Assembly (NCBI RefSeq): GCF_013113715.1
Contig: NZ_CP053344.1
Span: forward strand, 4,154,001-4,218,000
Reading direction: 5' to 3'
Length of the DNA: 64,000 bases
Origin: Herbiconiux sp. SALV-R1
GTDB taxonomy: Bacteria; Actinomycetota; Actinomycetes; Actinomycetales; Microbacteriaceae
Shown here: positions 40,479-48,595 of the stretch, piece after piece
Layout: each line of letters starts with the position of its first letter
Position numbering within the stretch: the stretch's first letter is position 1
Made by a program: the position numbers and the translations under genes
Notes under the pieces: generated by a model
The model's database searches: none
Told to the model about the DNA's origin: nothing
Seen by the model: the letters and a program-made list of their open reading frames with translations, nothing else

Positions 40479-41399
40479 ATGGACCGAACCCTCTTCACCG
40501 CCGAAGCCGTCCGCCCCGAGGTCGCTGCGTTCAACGCCGCAGTCGCGGAGAAGTTCGGCCATCTGCCCGGCATCTTCGAGATCGGGCTCGAGGCCGCCCG
40601 CAGTGGCGACTTCATGCCCACGCCGCCCCCGTCCCCCCGATCCCGCGACCTCGAGATCGGTAGCGGGCTGTCGCTCCACGTGGTGCCGAGCGCCGAACCG
40701 AAAGGCGTGCTGCTGCACATCCACGGCGGAGGTTTCGTACTGGGCGGTGCCTCGCAGCAAGACCCCATGCTGGAGCGCATCGCCGGCGCCGCCGGCCTCA
40801 CCTGCGTGAGCGTCGAGTACCGACTCGCTCCCGAGCATCCGTACCCCGCCGCGTGGGACGACTGCGAACGCGCGGCCCGCTGGCTGATCGAGAATGCGGC
40901 TCGGGAATTCGGCAGCGACACCCTGGTGATCGCCGGGGAGTCGGCCGGGGCCCTGCTCTCGGTGGCGACGCTGCTCCGCCTGCGCGAGCGCGGCCTCGCC
41001 GAGGCGTTCCGGGGGGCCGCCCTCAGCTTCGGCGTCTACGACTCGACGATGACCCCCAGTCAGACCCTGGCACAGACGGGTGTGCTCAAAGCACGCGACA
41101 TCGCCCGGCTGGTCGACTCGTACGCGCCCGACGCGAGCCTGCGCCGCACGCCCGACCTGTCGCCGCTGTACGGCGACCTGCGCGGCCTTCCGCCCGCTCT
41201 GTTCACCGTGGGGACCCTCGACGCCATGCTCGATGACTCCCTCTTCCTGCACGACCGATGGCTCGCGGCCGGTGGTGAGGCCGAACTCGCCCTCTACCCG
41301 GGTGCCGACCACGCCTTCACGGAAGGGCCGCATCCGCTGGCCGCCGAGGCGAACGCCCGCATCGACGCCTTCCTTGCCGAGCGGGTGGCCGCGGCCTGA
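40479..41399 (+). CDS. Alpha/beta hydrolase, hormone-sensitive-lipase family esterase
   Basis: 306 aa. The oxyanion-hole motif HGGG is at 82-85, the nucleophile Ser155 is in GESAG, the catalytic Asp lies in VGTLDAMLDDS and the His in PGADHAFTEG; YRLAPEHPYPAAWDD is typical of HSL-group bacterial esterases. It probably splits short-chain or aryl esters in the cytoplasm. A possible role is releasing an aromatic alcohol or acid from an imported ester (inference from the shared operator). Transcribed alone and closed by the strong hairpin at 41418-41455. Confidence 0.9.
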   Translation: MDRTLFTAEAVRPEVAAFNAAVAEKFGHLPGIFEIGLEAARSGDFMPTPPPSPRSRDLEIGSGLSLHVVPSAEPKGVLLHIHGGGFVLGGASQQDPMLERIAGAAGLTCVSVEYRLAPEHPYPAAWDDCERAARWLIENAAREFGSDTLVIAGESAGALLSVATLLRLRERGLAEAFRGAALSFGVYDSTMTPSQTLAQTGVLKARDIARLVDSYAPDASLRRTPDLSPLYGDLRGLPPALFTVGTLDAMLDDSLFLHDRWLAAGGEAELALYPGADHAFTEGPHPLAAEANARIDAFLAERVAAA

Positions 41400-41417
41400 C
41401 CGGCTGAACCGCAGACG

Positions 41418-41455
41418 ACGATGCCCCGGTGCGCAGCTGCACACCGGGGCATCGT
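41418..41455. terminator. Bidirectional terminator, 14-bp perfect hairpin
   Basis: ACGATGCCCCGGTG and CACCGGGGCATCGT pair perfectly around a 10-nt loop, between the convergent hydrolase gene (stop 41399) and flavin reductase gene (stop 41474). This also marks the border between the central region and the next island. Confidence 0.85.
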
Positions 41456-41473
41456 GTCGAGCCGAGTCGGTCT

Positions 41474-41971
41474 CTAAGCCACGGCCGGAACCCGCAGCGC
41501 GACCTGGCGGAAGGCGCCCTGGTGGAAGACCAGGGGCGAGACTGTGCCTTCGGCCGACATGGCCTCGACCTCGCCGAGGACGAGGAGGTGGTCGCCGGCA
41601 TCCCCCACCGAATAGAGGGAGCACTCGATCCACGCGACTGCCCCGTCGAGCAGCGGCAGGCCCGAGTCGGACCGCCGGTGGGCGACGTCGACGAACTTGT
41701 CGTCGACGCGGCTGGCGAACTGCTTGCCGAGGTGCTCCTGGTCGTCGGCCAGCACGTTCACGCAGAAGCGGCCTGCGGCGGCGATGCTCGGCCAGCTGGT
41801 CGAGCGGCGGTCGGGGAAGAACCCGATGAGCGGCGGGTCGAGCGAGACCGAGGTGAAGGTGCCGACGGTCATGCCGACGGCCTTGCCCTCGGGCGTGATC
41901 GCCGTCACGACGCAGACGCCGGTGGGGTAGTGGCCCATGATGGTGCGGAAAATCTGGGGGTCGATAGGCAT
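41474..41971 (-). CDS. Flavin reductase (FMN/FAD:NAD(P)H), monooxygenase partner
   Basis: 165 aa, a single flavin_reduct domain: MGHYPTGVCVVTAITPEGK, then GMTVGTFTSVSLDPPLIGFF and a late VFHQGAFR. Standard length for the small reductases (HpaC, HsaB type). It should supply reduced flavin to the acyl-CoA-dehydrogenase-like oxygenase (45727) and perhaps to the luciferase-like enzyme (43693), both of which need it. GGAAAGGA lies upstream of ATG 41971. The promoter TTGCCT-17-TATAAA (42034-42006) has the ATTGTCACAAT palindrome in its spacer. Confidence 0.9.
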   Translation of the reverse strand: MPIDPQIFRTIMGHYPTGVCVVTAITPEGKAVGMTVGTFTSVSLDPPLIGFFPDRRSTSWPSIAAAGRFCVNVLADDQEHLGKQFASRVDDKFVDVAHRRSDSGLPLLDGAVAWIECSLYSVGDAGDHLLVLGEVEAMSAEGTVSPLVFHQGAFRQVALRVPAVA

Positions 41972-42016
41972 CGTTGCGGTCCTTTCCCGAGAACTGGATA
42001 GCTCTTTTATACGCAA

Positions 42017-42027
42017 ATTGTCACAAT
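42017..42027 (-). promoter_or_regulatory. Palindromic operator ATTGTCACAAT in the flavin reductase promoter
   Basis: Perfect 5-bp arms around a central C. On the minus strand it lies between TTGCCT (42034-42029) and TATAAA (42011-42006), spaced 17 bp, an ideal place for a repressor. It also overlaps the stop codon of the tandem-SDR gene. The same 11 bases recur at 43609-43619. Confidence 0.65.
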
Positions 42028-43616
42028 AAGGCAATAGCCGCTTTTATAGCGTCGCGACGGAGACGGATGATGGGGGCGATCCCCCCGTCGGTGAAGACCA
42101 CGGAGTCAGCGCGTTCGACGGCAGCCGCCACGCGTCGACCGACCGAGGCGGGGTCGGCTGCCTGGGAGAGCATCGCGCGCGCCATCGACTGGCGCTCCGC
42201 CATCTCGTCGTCGCTGCCGCGCACGCCGCTCGCGCTGAAGGCGGCCGGCCGCATCGTCTCATGGTCGTGGATGTTGGTGTTCACGCCGGCGGGGCACAGG
42301 GTGGTGACGCCGATGCCCTCCGGGGCCAGCTCGGCCCGGAGGCAGTCCATCACGGCGACTACGCCGTACTTCGCGGCGGAGTAGATTCCGCCGTCACCTG
42401 CGACCATCAGCCCGCCGGCCGACGAGGTGGCGACGACGCTCCCGCCCCGGCCCTGCGCGCGCAGGAGGGGCAGCACGATCTCGATGCCGTTCGTCACGCC
42501 GTCGAGATTCACCGCGGTCAGCCAGGTCCAATCGGCGGGGGTGCTCTGCAGGATGGTTCCCAGAACGCCGATCCCGGCGTTCAGGCAGAGCACGTCGATG
42601 CTGCCGAAGCGCTCGACCGTCGCGGCCGCGCCGTCACGCCAGGCCGTCTTGTCGGTCACGTCGAGGCGGAGGGCCATCGCGCGCCGTCCGTGCGGACGCA
42701 GTCGCTCCATCGCCTCGGCGATGTGGTCGTCGCGCACGTCGGCGATCGCCACATTCATGCCGCGGTCGAGGAGTGCTTCGGCGATGCCGAGCCCGATCCC
42801 GCTCGCGCCACCCGTGACGATCGCCGTTCTGCCGGGGGTCAGGACGTCGGATGCGGGGGCGGGCTCGTCGACGAACGCCCGGTCGGGGCTCGCCGGTGTG
42901 GTGGAGGGGCCGTCTGCGACGGCGTCGCGGAGCTCCGCCCGGTAGACCTCACCCATCGGTCCGAGTGGAGGGAGCGCGAGATCGGACGGGGTGGCGGCGA
43001 GCCCCTCGAGCCACGGGTCGAACACCGCGGCGATGTGGGCGGCCGTGGTCGACGGCGGCAGTGTGTAGAACGCGCCCGTCTCGAGCGCCTCGCCGATGCG
43101 CTCTGCGATGGAACGGGCGTCGTCGTCGGGCCCGGTCAAGACCAGGCACGCTGCCACGCCGGTGCCGAGGAGCTCTGCCCGGAGGCCCTCGGTGAGCCCT
43201 ATGAGGCTGCGGCCGAGCACGGAGTCGGCGGCTCGCCCCGGGTCGGCGATCAGGCTCGCCAGCGGGAGCACGACGACGACCCGCCCGCCGCCCTCACGCG
43301 TCAAAAGCGTGGGAACCACCCCGCGAAGGGCGGTGAAGACGCGGCGGAGCGGCGCCTGCACCGCCGACTCCCAGTCGACGGTTGCGGCGGCGCCAGCCCG
43401 CTGAGGCGCCACGGCGACCACCAGAGCCGAGGAGGACTGAGCCTCGGCGGGGAGGGTTGCTGCGAGCGAGCCCGGATCGTCGGCTGCGGCGTCGATCTCA
43501 TGGCGGGAGAGGGAGTGGATGCCGGCGCCGCGACGGGCCAGCTCCGTGCCGATCTCGGTCGCACCCGTCGGTTCGACGAAAATCAGGGCAGATGTATAAA
43601 CGTCATTGATTGTCAC
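42021..43616 (-). CDS. Tandem SDR fusion: degenerate N-terminal SDR domain plus active C-terminal SDR
   Basis: 531 aa. The C-terminal half (about 275-531) is a classical SDR: TGGASGIGLGIAEA, NAGIG, TSSAGG, YSAAK. The N-terminal half (about 1-230) follows the SDR strand-helix order (start EPTGATEIGTELARRGAGI, later VVVVLPLASLIADPGR) but has Val-Leu-Gly-Arg where Tyr-x-x-x-Lys should be, so it is probably inactive. A proline/aspartate-rich linker joins them. GTG 43616 gives a nearly leaderless message if TACACT (43630-43625) is the -10 box; ATG 43670 extends into the divergent promoter and has no ribosome site. Divergent from the luciferase-like gene. Confidence 0.82.
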   Translation of the reverse strand: MTINDVYTSALIFVEPTGATEIGTELARRGAGIHSLSRHEIDAAADDPGSLAATLPAEAQSSSALVVAVAPQRAGAAATVDWESAVQAPLRRVFTALRGVVPTLLTREGGGRVVVVLPLASLIADPGRAADSVLGRSLIGLTEGLRAELLGTGVAACLVLTGPDDDARSIAERIGEALETGAFYTLPPSTTAAHIAAVFDPWLEGLAATPSDLALPPLGPMGEVYRAELRDAVADGPSTTPASPDRAFVDEPAPASDVLTPGRTAIVTGGASGIGLGIAEALLDRGMNVAIADVRDDHIAEAMERLRPHGRRAMALRLDVTDKTAWRDGAAATVERFGSIDVLCLNAGIGVLGTILQSTPADWTWLTAVNLDGVTNGIEIVLPLLRAQGRGGSVVATSSAGGLMVAGDGGIYSAAKYGVVAVMDCLRAELAPEGIGVTTLCPAGVNTNIHDHETMRPAAFSASGVRGSDDEMAERQSMARAMLSQAADPASVGRRVAAAVERADSVVFTDGGIAPIIRLRRDAIKAAIALL

Positions 43617-43619
43617 AAT
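43609..43619. promoter_or_regulatory. Palindromic operator ATTGTCACAAT between divergent SDR-fusion and luciferase-like genes
   Basis: Identical to 42017-42027. For the plus strand it overlaps the -35 box and spacer of TTGATT (43606-43611)-17-TAGTGT (43629-43634); for the minus strand it covers the probable start of transcription and the GTG start codon. One bound regulator could close both directions. Confidence 0.65.
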
Positions 43620-43692
43620 TTGACAGTGTAGTGTCGCATTCCAGCGTTCGGAAGGAGCGCACACGATCATCGCCGATCACGAGGAGAAGACA

Positions 43693-44802
43693 ATGCACGT
43701 AGGTTATGCGACCGGATTCCAGCACCAGAGTGCGGAGTCGGTCAACGACACCCGATTCATCAAGCAGGATCTCGAGATGGCCATCGAGGCCGAAGAGCTC
43801 GGCTTCGAGTCGATCTGGGTGACCGAGCACCACTTCTCGAACTACTCGATCTCGCCCTCTCCGCTGCAGACGCTCGCCTACCTCGCCGGGCGCACGAAGT
43901 CGGTCAAGCTCGGCACCCAGGTGATCGTGCTCCCCTGGAACGACCCGGTGCGCGTGGCCGAGCAGGCGCTCTGGCTCGACAACGTCACCGAGGGGCGGCT
44001 GGTGCTCGGCTTCGGTCGCGGCCTCGGCAAGATGGAGTACGACGGGTTGCGCGTCGACATCAACCAGACCAGGCAGCTCTACCGCGAGTACGCCGAGATG
44101 ATCATCAACGCGCTCGAGACCGGTGTGATCGAAGGCGGCGAGATCACCCAGCAGCCCCGGCGCGAACTCCGCCCCCGTCCCTTCCGCAGCTTCGAGGGCC
44201 GGGTCTTCGGCTCGGCCGGATCGCCGGAGTCGGTGCGCACCGTCGCCGAGCTCGGCATGGGCATCATGATCATCAACCCCGAGCCCCGCGCGAACCTGGG
44301 CGTCGACACCGACACCTACAACCAGGTCTGGGCCGAGACCCACGGCGACACCCGCATCGCCCCCGCCCCGATGCTCTCCGGCACGATCTTCGTCGACGAG
44401 AGCAGCGACCGGGCTCAGGAGCTGTCGCGCCAGTACCACCGTGTGAACTTCCGCGCCGCGGTGAACAACTACGGCATGGCCGACGAGAGCTTCGGCACCA
44501 CCAAGGGCAACGAGTTCTACAAGAAGATGCGCATCGAGCCCTCGAAGATCGACGAGATGGCCGAGGTCACGGCCGGTGTGATGCCCGCGGGCAACCCGAC
44601 CGAGGTGCTCGAGCAGCTCGAGCGCATCAACAACGACCTCAACCTGCAGGGCTTCTTCCCGCACTTCCACTTCGGCGGCATGCCGCGCGAGGAGGCGGAG
44701 CGCAACATGCGCCTGTTCGCCGAGAAGTGCCTGCCCGAGCTGAAGAGCTGGCCGTCGGAGAGTACCCTCGATGGTGCGACCCGTACGCTCCAGACCGTCT
44801 GA
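43693..44802 (+). CDS. LLM class flavin-dependent monooxygenase (luciferase-like)
   Basis: 369 aa TIM-barrel of the bacterial luciferase family: SIWVTEHHFSNYSISPSP near 39-56 (the EHH motif), LGTQVIVLPWNDPVRVAEQA, LDNVTEGRLVLGFGRGLGKMEY, and a phosphate-binding GSAGSPESVRTVAEL. Members use reduced FMN to oxygenate aliphatic or cyclic substrates, including ketones (Baeyer-Villiger) and terpenoids. GAGGAGAAG lies upstream of the ATG. The flavin reductase at 41474 is the likely electron partner. First gene of the plus-strand operon that runs to the IclR-type gene. Confidence 0.92.
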   Translation: MHVGYATGFQHQSAESVNDTRFIKQDLEMAIEAEELGFESIWVTEHHFSNYSISPSPLQTLAYLAGRTKSVKLGTQVIVLPWNDPVRVAEQALWLDNVTEGRLVLGFGRGLGKMEYDGLRVDINQTRQLYREYAEMIINALETGVIEGGEITQQPRRELRPRPFRSFEGRVFGSAGSPESVRTVAELGMGIMIINPEPRANLGVDTDTYNQVWAETHGDTRIAPAPMLSGTIFVDESSDRAQELSRQYHRVNFRAAVNNYGMADESFGTTKGNEFYKKMRIEPSKIDEMAEVTAGVMPAGNPTEVLEQLERINNDLNLQGFFPHFHFGGMPREEAERNMRLFAEKCLPELKSWPSESTLDGATRTLQTV

Positions 44803-45721
44803 GACCGTGAAAGACCTCGCCGGCAAGACGGCATTCGTCACGGGTGGCGCCAGCGGGATCGGCTTCGGCATCGTCGAAGCCCTCCTCGCGCGTGGCGTGA
44901 AGGTGATGATCGCCGATCTCCGAGCCGACCACCTGGCCGAGGCGCGGGCGCGCCTCGGCCACCACCCCGACGTGCTCACCCTCGCGGTGGACGTGATCGA
45001 CCGCGACGCGATGCACGACGCCGCGCAACGCATGCTCGACCTCTTCGGGGGCTGCGACATCCTGGTCAACAACGCCGGTGTCGGGGCGAACCCCTCGGTC
45101 GACTCGGTCACCTACGCCGACTGGGAGTGGGTGCTCTCGGTCAACCTGTGGGGGCCCATCAACGGTGTGATGGAGTTCCTTCCCCTGATGCTCCGCCGAG
45201 GTGAAGGGCACATCGTCACCACCTCGTCGATGGCTGGCCTGCTCCCCACCGCCGACAACTACATCTACGCCGCGTCGAAGTTCGCGGTGCGCGGGATGAG
45301 CGACTCGCTGCGGCTGTCGCTCGCCCCGCGGGGCATCGGTGTGTCGGTGCTCTACCCCGGTCTCACCCAGAGCCGCATCCTGCAGTCGGAGGACAACAGG
45401 CATCCGCGCTTCAAGTCCGGTGCCGCCCAGCCGCCGCCGAACGGCGGGCCGGTCGCTCCACCGAAAGACTCCGGGATGCACCCGCGCGAGGTGGGCGAAG
45501 CCGTTGTGGAGGGCATCATCCACAACCGCGGGTACATCATCAGCCACTCCGAGTTCCGCGACGAGCTGGCGGAGCACTTCGAGTCGATCCTCGCGGCCTC
45601 CCCGCCACCCCAGGAGATCGATCCGGGTCGGCTGATGCTCGAGAACGCACGCCGCGCGCAGACCGCCGCGGCCCTGGAAGCCGTCGACGCCCTCACCCGC
45701 GGCGGCGCTGAACGGAGTTGA
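44771..45721 (+). CDS. Short-chain dehydrogenase/reductase (SDR), paralogue of 23608-24486
   Basis: 316 aa. TGGASGIGFGIVEA, NNAGVG, TSSMAGLLP, YAASK and a C-terminal extension (SHSEFRDELAEHFESILAAS) that parallels the SDR at 23608-24486. ATG 44771, inside the luciferase-like gene, has GGAGAG 8 nt upstream; GTG 44807 (VKDLAGKTAFV) is the alternative and fits the usual SDR N-terminus. Probably oxidises an alcohol made by, or feeding, the two monooxygenases of this operon. Confidence 0.88.
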   Translation: MVRPVRSRPSETVKDLAGKTAFVTGGASGIGFGIVEALLARGVKVMIADLRADHLAEARARLGHHPDVLTLAVDVIDRDAMHDAAQRMLDLFGGCDILVNNAGVGANPSVDSVTYADWEWVLSVNLWGPINGVMEFLPLMLRRGEGHIVTTSSMAGLLPTADNYIYAASKFAVRGMSDSLRLSLAPRGIGVSVLYPGLTQSRILQSEDNRHPRFKSGAAQPPPNGGPVAPPKDSGMHPREVGEAVVEGIIHNRGYIISHSEFRDELAEHFESILAASPPPQEIDPGRLMLENARRAQTAAALEAVDALTRGGAERS

Positions 45722-45726
45722 TCCCG

Positions 45727-46992
45727 ATGACTTCATCATCCGGTGTCACGGACGACATCACGCTGGCGCCGCCGGAGAGCCTGGAGCCGACCGAGGCCCT
45801 GGCGCCGCCGGAGCCGGAGCTCACGCCCGCGGCCCTCGTCGCCCGAGCGCGCGAGCTGCGTGGGCTCCTGCGCGAGCGTCAGGCCGAGACCGAGGCGGCC
45901 GGCAACATCTCCGAGGCCACCAACGACCTGCTCGTCTCGTCGGGCTTCTACCGCGTCATCCAGCCCCGCGCCTTCGGCGGCTACGGCTTCGACCTGCCCA
46001 CCTACGTGCGGCTGGCCGCCGAGGTCGCCCGGGGCTGCCCTGAGACCGCGTGGGTGCTCTCCCTCGTGCTCGGTCACGTGCACCAGCTCGCGACCTTCCC
46101 GCTGGAGGCGCAGCGCGAGGCCTACGGGGGGCACGGAGAGTTCCGTGCCCCCGAGGTCGCCGCTCCGCAGGGGCGCGGAGTGGTGGTTCCGGGCGGGTAC
46201 CGGGTGACCGGAGCCTGGGACTACGCCTCGGGAAGTGCGCACGCCACCCACATCCTGCTCGCCTTCGTGGTGCCCGACGGTGCTGCCGGGGGCGGTGGAC
46301 TGCGGATGGGGTTGTTCGACCGCGACGACTACGAGATCGTGCACAACTGGGACGTCATCGGCATGCAGGGCACGGGGTCGAACCGCGTCGTGGTCGACGA
46401 CGTCTTCGTGCCCGACCACCGCACGAAGGCGTTCCCCGTGGTCTCGCCGACGCTCGACCGGGCCGTGTACGACGACAGCCCCGTCTTCTACGGCCCCTCG
46501 CGCCCGTTCGTCGTGATGGAGTCGGCCGCCGTCATCGTGGGGGCGGCCGAGGGGGCGCTCGACCTCTACGAGGAGACCTTCCTCGCGCGGAAGTCAGGGC
46601 CCTCGGGGGCGCCCCGCGACGAGCTCGCCGAGTACCAGCTCAACTTCGGTCGCTGCCGCGCCCTCGTCGACACCGCCCGCGCGGCACTGCTGCAGACCGC
46701 CGCCGACTACATGGAGGTCGCCGAGACGACCCGTCGCACGGGTGTTCCCTGTTCTGACGACGACGCCCGGCGGTTGACCCTGGTCGTGCTGCAGAGCATC
46801 CATCTCGCGAACGATGCGGTCGACATCATCTTCCGCACCGTCGGCTCGTCGGCGTCGAAACGCGACTCGATGCTCGGGCGCTACTGGCGCAACGTCGGGG
46901 TGCTGCGCGGGCACCTCGCCCACCAGTCCGACAGCGCCGCACTGAACTACGGGCGCACGCACTTCGGCCACCCCGCCGTGGGCATCTCGTGA
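45727..46992 (+). CDS. Acyl-CoA dehydrogenase-like flavin-dependent monooxygenase (oxygenase component)
   Basis: 421 aa. Acyl-CoA dehydrogenase fold: an N-terminal helical domain with VIQPRAFGGYGFDLPTYVRL, the SGAWDYASGSAHATH-like beta segment (VTGAWDYASGSAHATHIL), MQGTGSNRVVVDDVFVPDHR, and a C-terminal helical bundle with the SSASKRDSMLGRYWRNVGVL hallmark of HpaB/HsaA-like hydroxylases. The first ~40 residues are Pro/Glu-rich and disordered. It needs reduced flavin from a partner, probably the reductase at 41474. It is a distant relative of the oxygenase at 1588, not a recent duplicate. The stop overlaps the next start by 4 bp. Confidence 0.88.
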   Translation: MTSSSGVTDDITLAPPESLEPTEALAPPEPELTPAALVARARELRGLLRERQAETEAAGNISEATNDLLVSSGFYRVIQPRAFGGYGFDLPTYVRLAAEVARGCPETAWVLSLVLGHVHQLATFPLEAQREAYGGHGEFRAPEVAAPQGRGVVVPGGYRVTGAWDYASGSAHATHILLAFVVPDGAAGGGGLRMGLFDRDDYEIVHNWDVIGMQGTGSNRVVVDDVFVPDHRTKAFPVVSPTLDRAVYDDSPVFYGPSRPFVVMESAAVIVGAAEGALDLYEETFLARKSGPSGAPRDELAEYQLNFGRCRALVDTARAALLQTAADYMEVAETTRRTGVPCSDDDARRLTLVVLQSIHLANDAVDIIFRTVGSSASKRDSMLGRYWRNVGVLRGHLAHQSDSAALNYGRTHFGHPAVGIS

Positions 46993-47801
46993 CAGGGCGC
47001 GAAGAACTGCTCCAGCGGTTGTTCGACTACCTCGGCGCCGTCGCCTCGGGCTCGCCCGAGGCGCTCGGCCTCGCCGAGGGCTTCCGCTCCACCGAGAACG
47101 GTGCCGCGACGGCACCGGGCACCGGGCTGTGGGCGCAGCGCCCTCGCTTCGAGGGCATCCAGGGTTTCGCCGACCCCGAGACCGGCGAGGCCGTCTGCAT
47201 GGGGGTGGCGTTCGTCGGCGGTGAGCCGCGCCCGTTCGCGCAGCGCATCCGCGTGGTCGACGGCGAGCTCCTCGAGGCGGAGGCGATCGTCAGTACCGAC
47301 GGCAACGGCCATTTCGCCGAGGTGGAGCAGCTGCTGAAGCCCGACATCCTCTACAGCGCGGTGGTGCCCCGGGCTCGGCGCTCCGATCGCGACGGTCTGC
47401 GCGAGGCCGCCGACCGCTATTGGGAGGGTCTGGAGCAGAGTGACGGCAGCATCCCTCGGTTCAACTATCGCTGCGACAAGTACGACAACGGCGCGAAGAC
47501 GACGAACACCCTGCGCACCCTGCTCTCGCCCGACGGCAAGGTGCACACTCCCGCGTCGGCCCTGAACGACACCCGTGCCGCCCGACCGCGGGCCCGCGAA
47601 CGTCGCTTCCCCGTGCTCGACACCGAGCTCGGAGTGGCGGCGAGCTTCGTCGTCGTCGATTTCCACCCGATCCCCGATCATCCGCGCCCCGACGCGGGCT
47701 CGATGTATATGCTGGGGGTTTTCAAGGTGGTGGACGGCGAGCTCCGCATCATCGACGAGGTTCGCGAGATCCTCCCTCTGGGCTCGACGACTCCGTGGTA
47801 G
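46989..47801 (+). CDS. Two-repeat NTF2-like (SnoaL/DUF8021-like) protein
   Basis: 270 aa with no signal peptide. Two similar units, each opening with a helix of the form LLQRLFDYLGAV (about 5-20) or LREAADRYWEGLEQSD (about 135-150), followed by curved-sheet strands; the first includes STENG, GTGLW and VVDGELLEAEAIV. From memory this resembles the DUF8021 family. NTF2-like folds in catabolic operons act as isomerases, dehydratases or cyclases without cofactors. It is clearly related to 48596-49522 (shared ENG/ENT, GxG-L-W, L-x-EAE pattern), so the island encodes two different members. GTG start overlaps the monooxygenase stop. Confidence 0.7.
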   Translation: MTGREELLQRLFDYLGAVASGSPEALGLAEGFRSTENGAATAPGTGLWAQRPRFEGIQGFADPETGEAVCMGVAFVGGEPRPFAQRIRVVDGELLEAEAIVSTDGNGHFAEVEQLLKPDILYSAVVPRARRSDRDGLREAADRYWEGLEQSDGSIPRFNYRCDKYDNGAKTTNTLRTLLSPDGKVHTPASALNDTRAARPRARERRFPVLDTELGVAASFVVVDFHPIPDHPRPDAGSMYMLGVFKVVDGELRIIDEVREILPLGSTTPW

Positions 47802-47839
47802 GGCGGCGCGCCAGCAGCAGATCGGACGAGCAGAGCAGG

Positions 47840-48592
47840 ATGAGCACGACGAGTTCCGACCGGATGCTGTCGGTGATGGACCTGTTCACGCCCGAGAAAC
47901 CGGAGTGGACGGTCGAGGAGGCCTGCGCGGTGCTCGGCCAGTCGGAGAGCACCGTGTACCGGTACTTCCGCAGCCTCAGCGCTGCCGGCCTGATCTTCAG
48001 CGTGCGCGCCGGGCGGTATCTGCTGGGGCCCGGCATCGTGCACTTCGATCGGCAGCTGCGCACCTCGGATCCGCTCATCCGGGCGACCGAGCCGGGCATC
48101 CTGGAGATCGCGGCGCAGTACTCCGAGCCCGGGATGCTGTTCATCAGCCGCATCCACCGCGACTACCTGATGACCATGCACGAGCACCGCCTCGGGTCGT
48201 CGCCCTTCCCCGAGGGCCCCTATGACCGCGGCAAGCTGGCTCCGCCCTTCGCCGGGGCGCCGGCGCTCGCCATCCACTCCTTCGCCGAGGTGCGCATGGT
48301 GCGCTCGATCTTCCGCGCGACCGGGGGGAGCGACGACGAGTGGCTCGAGATGAAGCGGGCGATGCGCGCGATCAGGGCGAACGGCTACGCGGCCGACGTC
48401 GGCGGGGAAGACGACGGCATCGTCTACGTGTCGGTGCCGCTGAAGAGGGCCGACTTCGGCATCGCCGGGAGCCTCACCATCGCCCTGTTCAGCCACGACG
48501 ACGACGCCGCGGTCATCGAGCGGGCGGCCCGGCTGCTGACAGCCGCCGCCGACACGATCGCCCGCGAGGCCCTCAACTCCGCCTCGCGCTGA
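47840..48592 (+). CDS. IclR-type transcriptional regulator of the second island
   Basis: 250 aa. The N-terminal winged HTH (about 8-65) includes WTVEEACAVLGQSESTVYRYF; the C-terminal part resembles the IclR effector domain (GPGIVHFDRQL, then GKLAPPFAGAPALAIHSF) but is divergent. AGCAGGA precedes ATG 47840. It is the last gene of the plus-strand operon, so it probably regulates its own operon and the surrounding genes; the ATTGTCACAAT palindromes at 42017 and 43609 are the candidate binding sites. It meets the minus-strand 48596 gene tail to tail with only 3 bp between. Confidence 0.85.
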   Translation: MSTTSSDRMLSVMDLFTPEKPEWTVEEACAVLGQSESTVYRYFRSLSAAGLIFSVRAGRYLLGPGIVHFDRQLRTSDPLIRATEPGILEIAAQYSEPGMLFISRIHRDYLMTMHEHRLGSSPFPEGPYDRGKLAPPFAGAPALAIHSFAEVRMVRSIFRATGGSDDEWLEMKRAMRAIRANGYAADVGGEDDGIVYVSVPLKRADFGIAGSLTIALFSHDDDAAVIERAARLLTAAADTIAREALNSASR

Positions 48593-48595
48593 CCC

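Noticed and set aside
45718-45726. TTG 45718 as start of the acyl-CoA-dehydrogenase-like gene
   Set aside because: ATG 45727 is three codons downstream with GGAG about 9 nt ahead, while the TTG would overlap the ribosome site.
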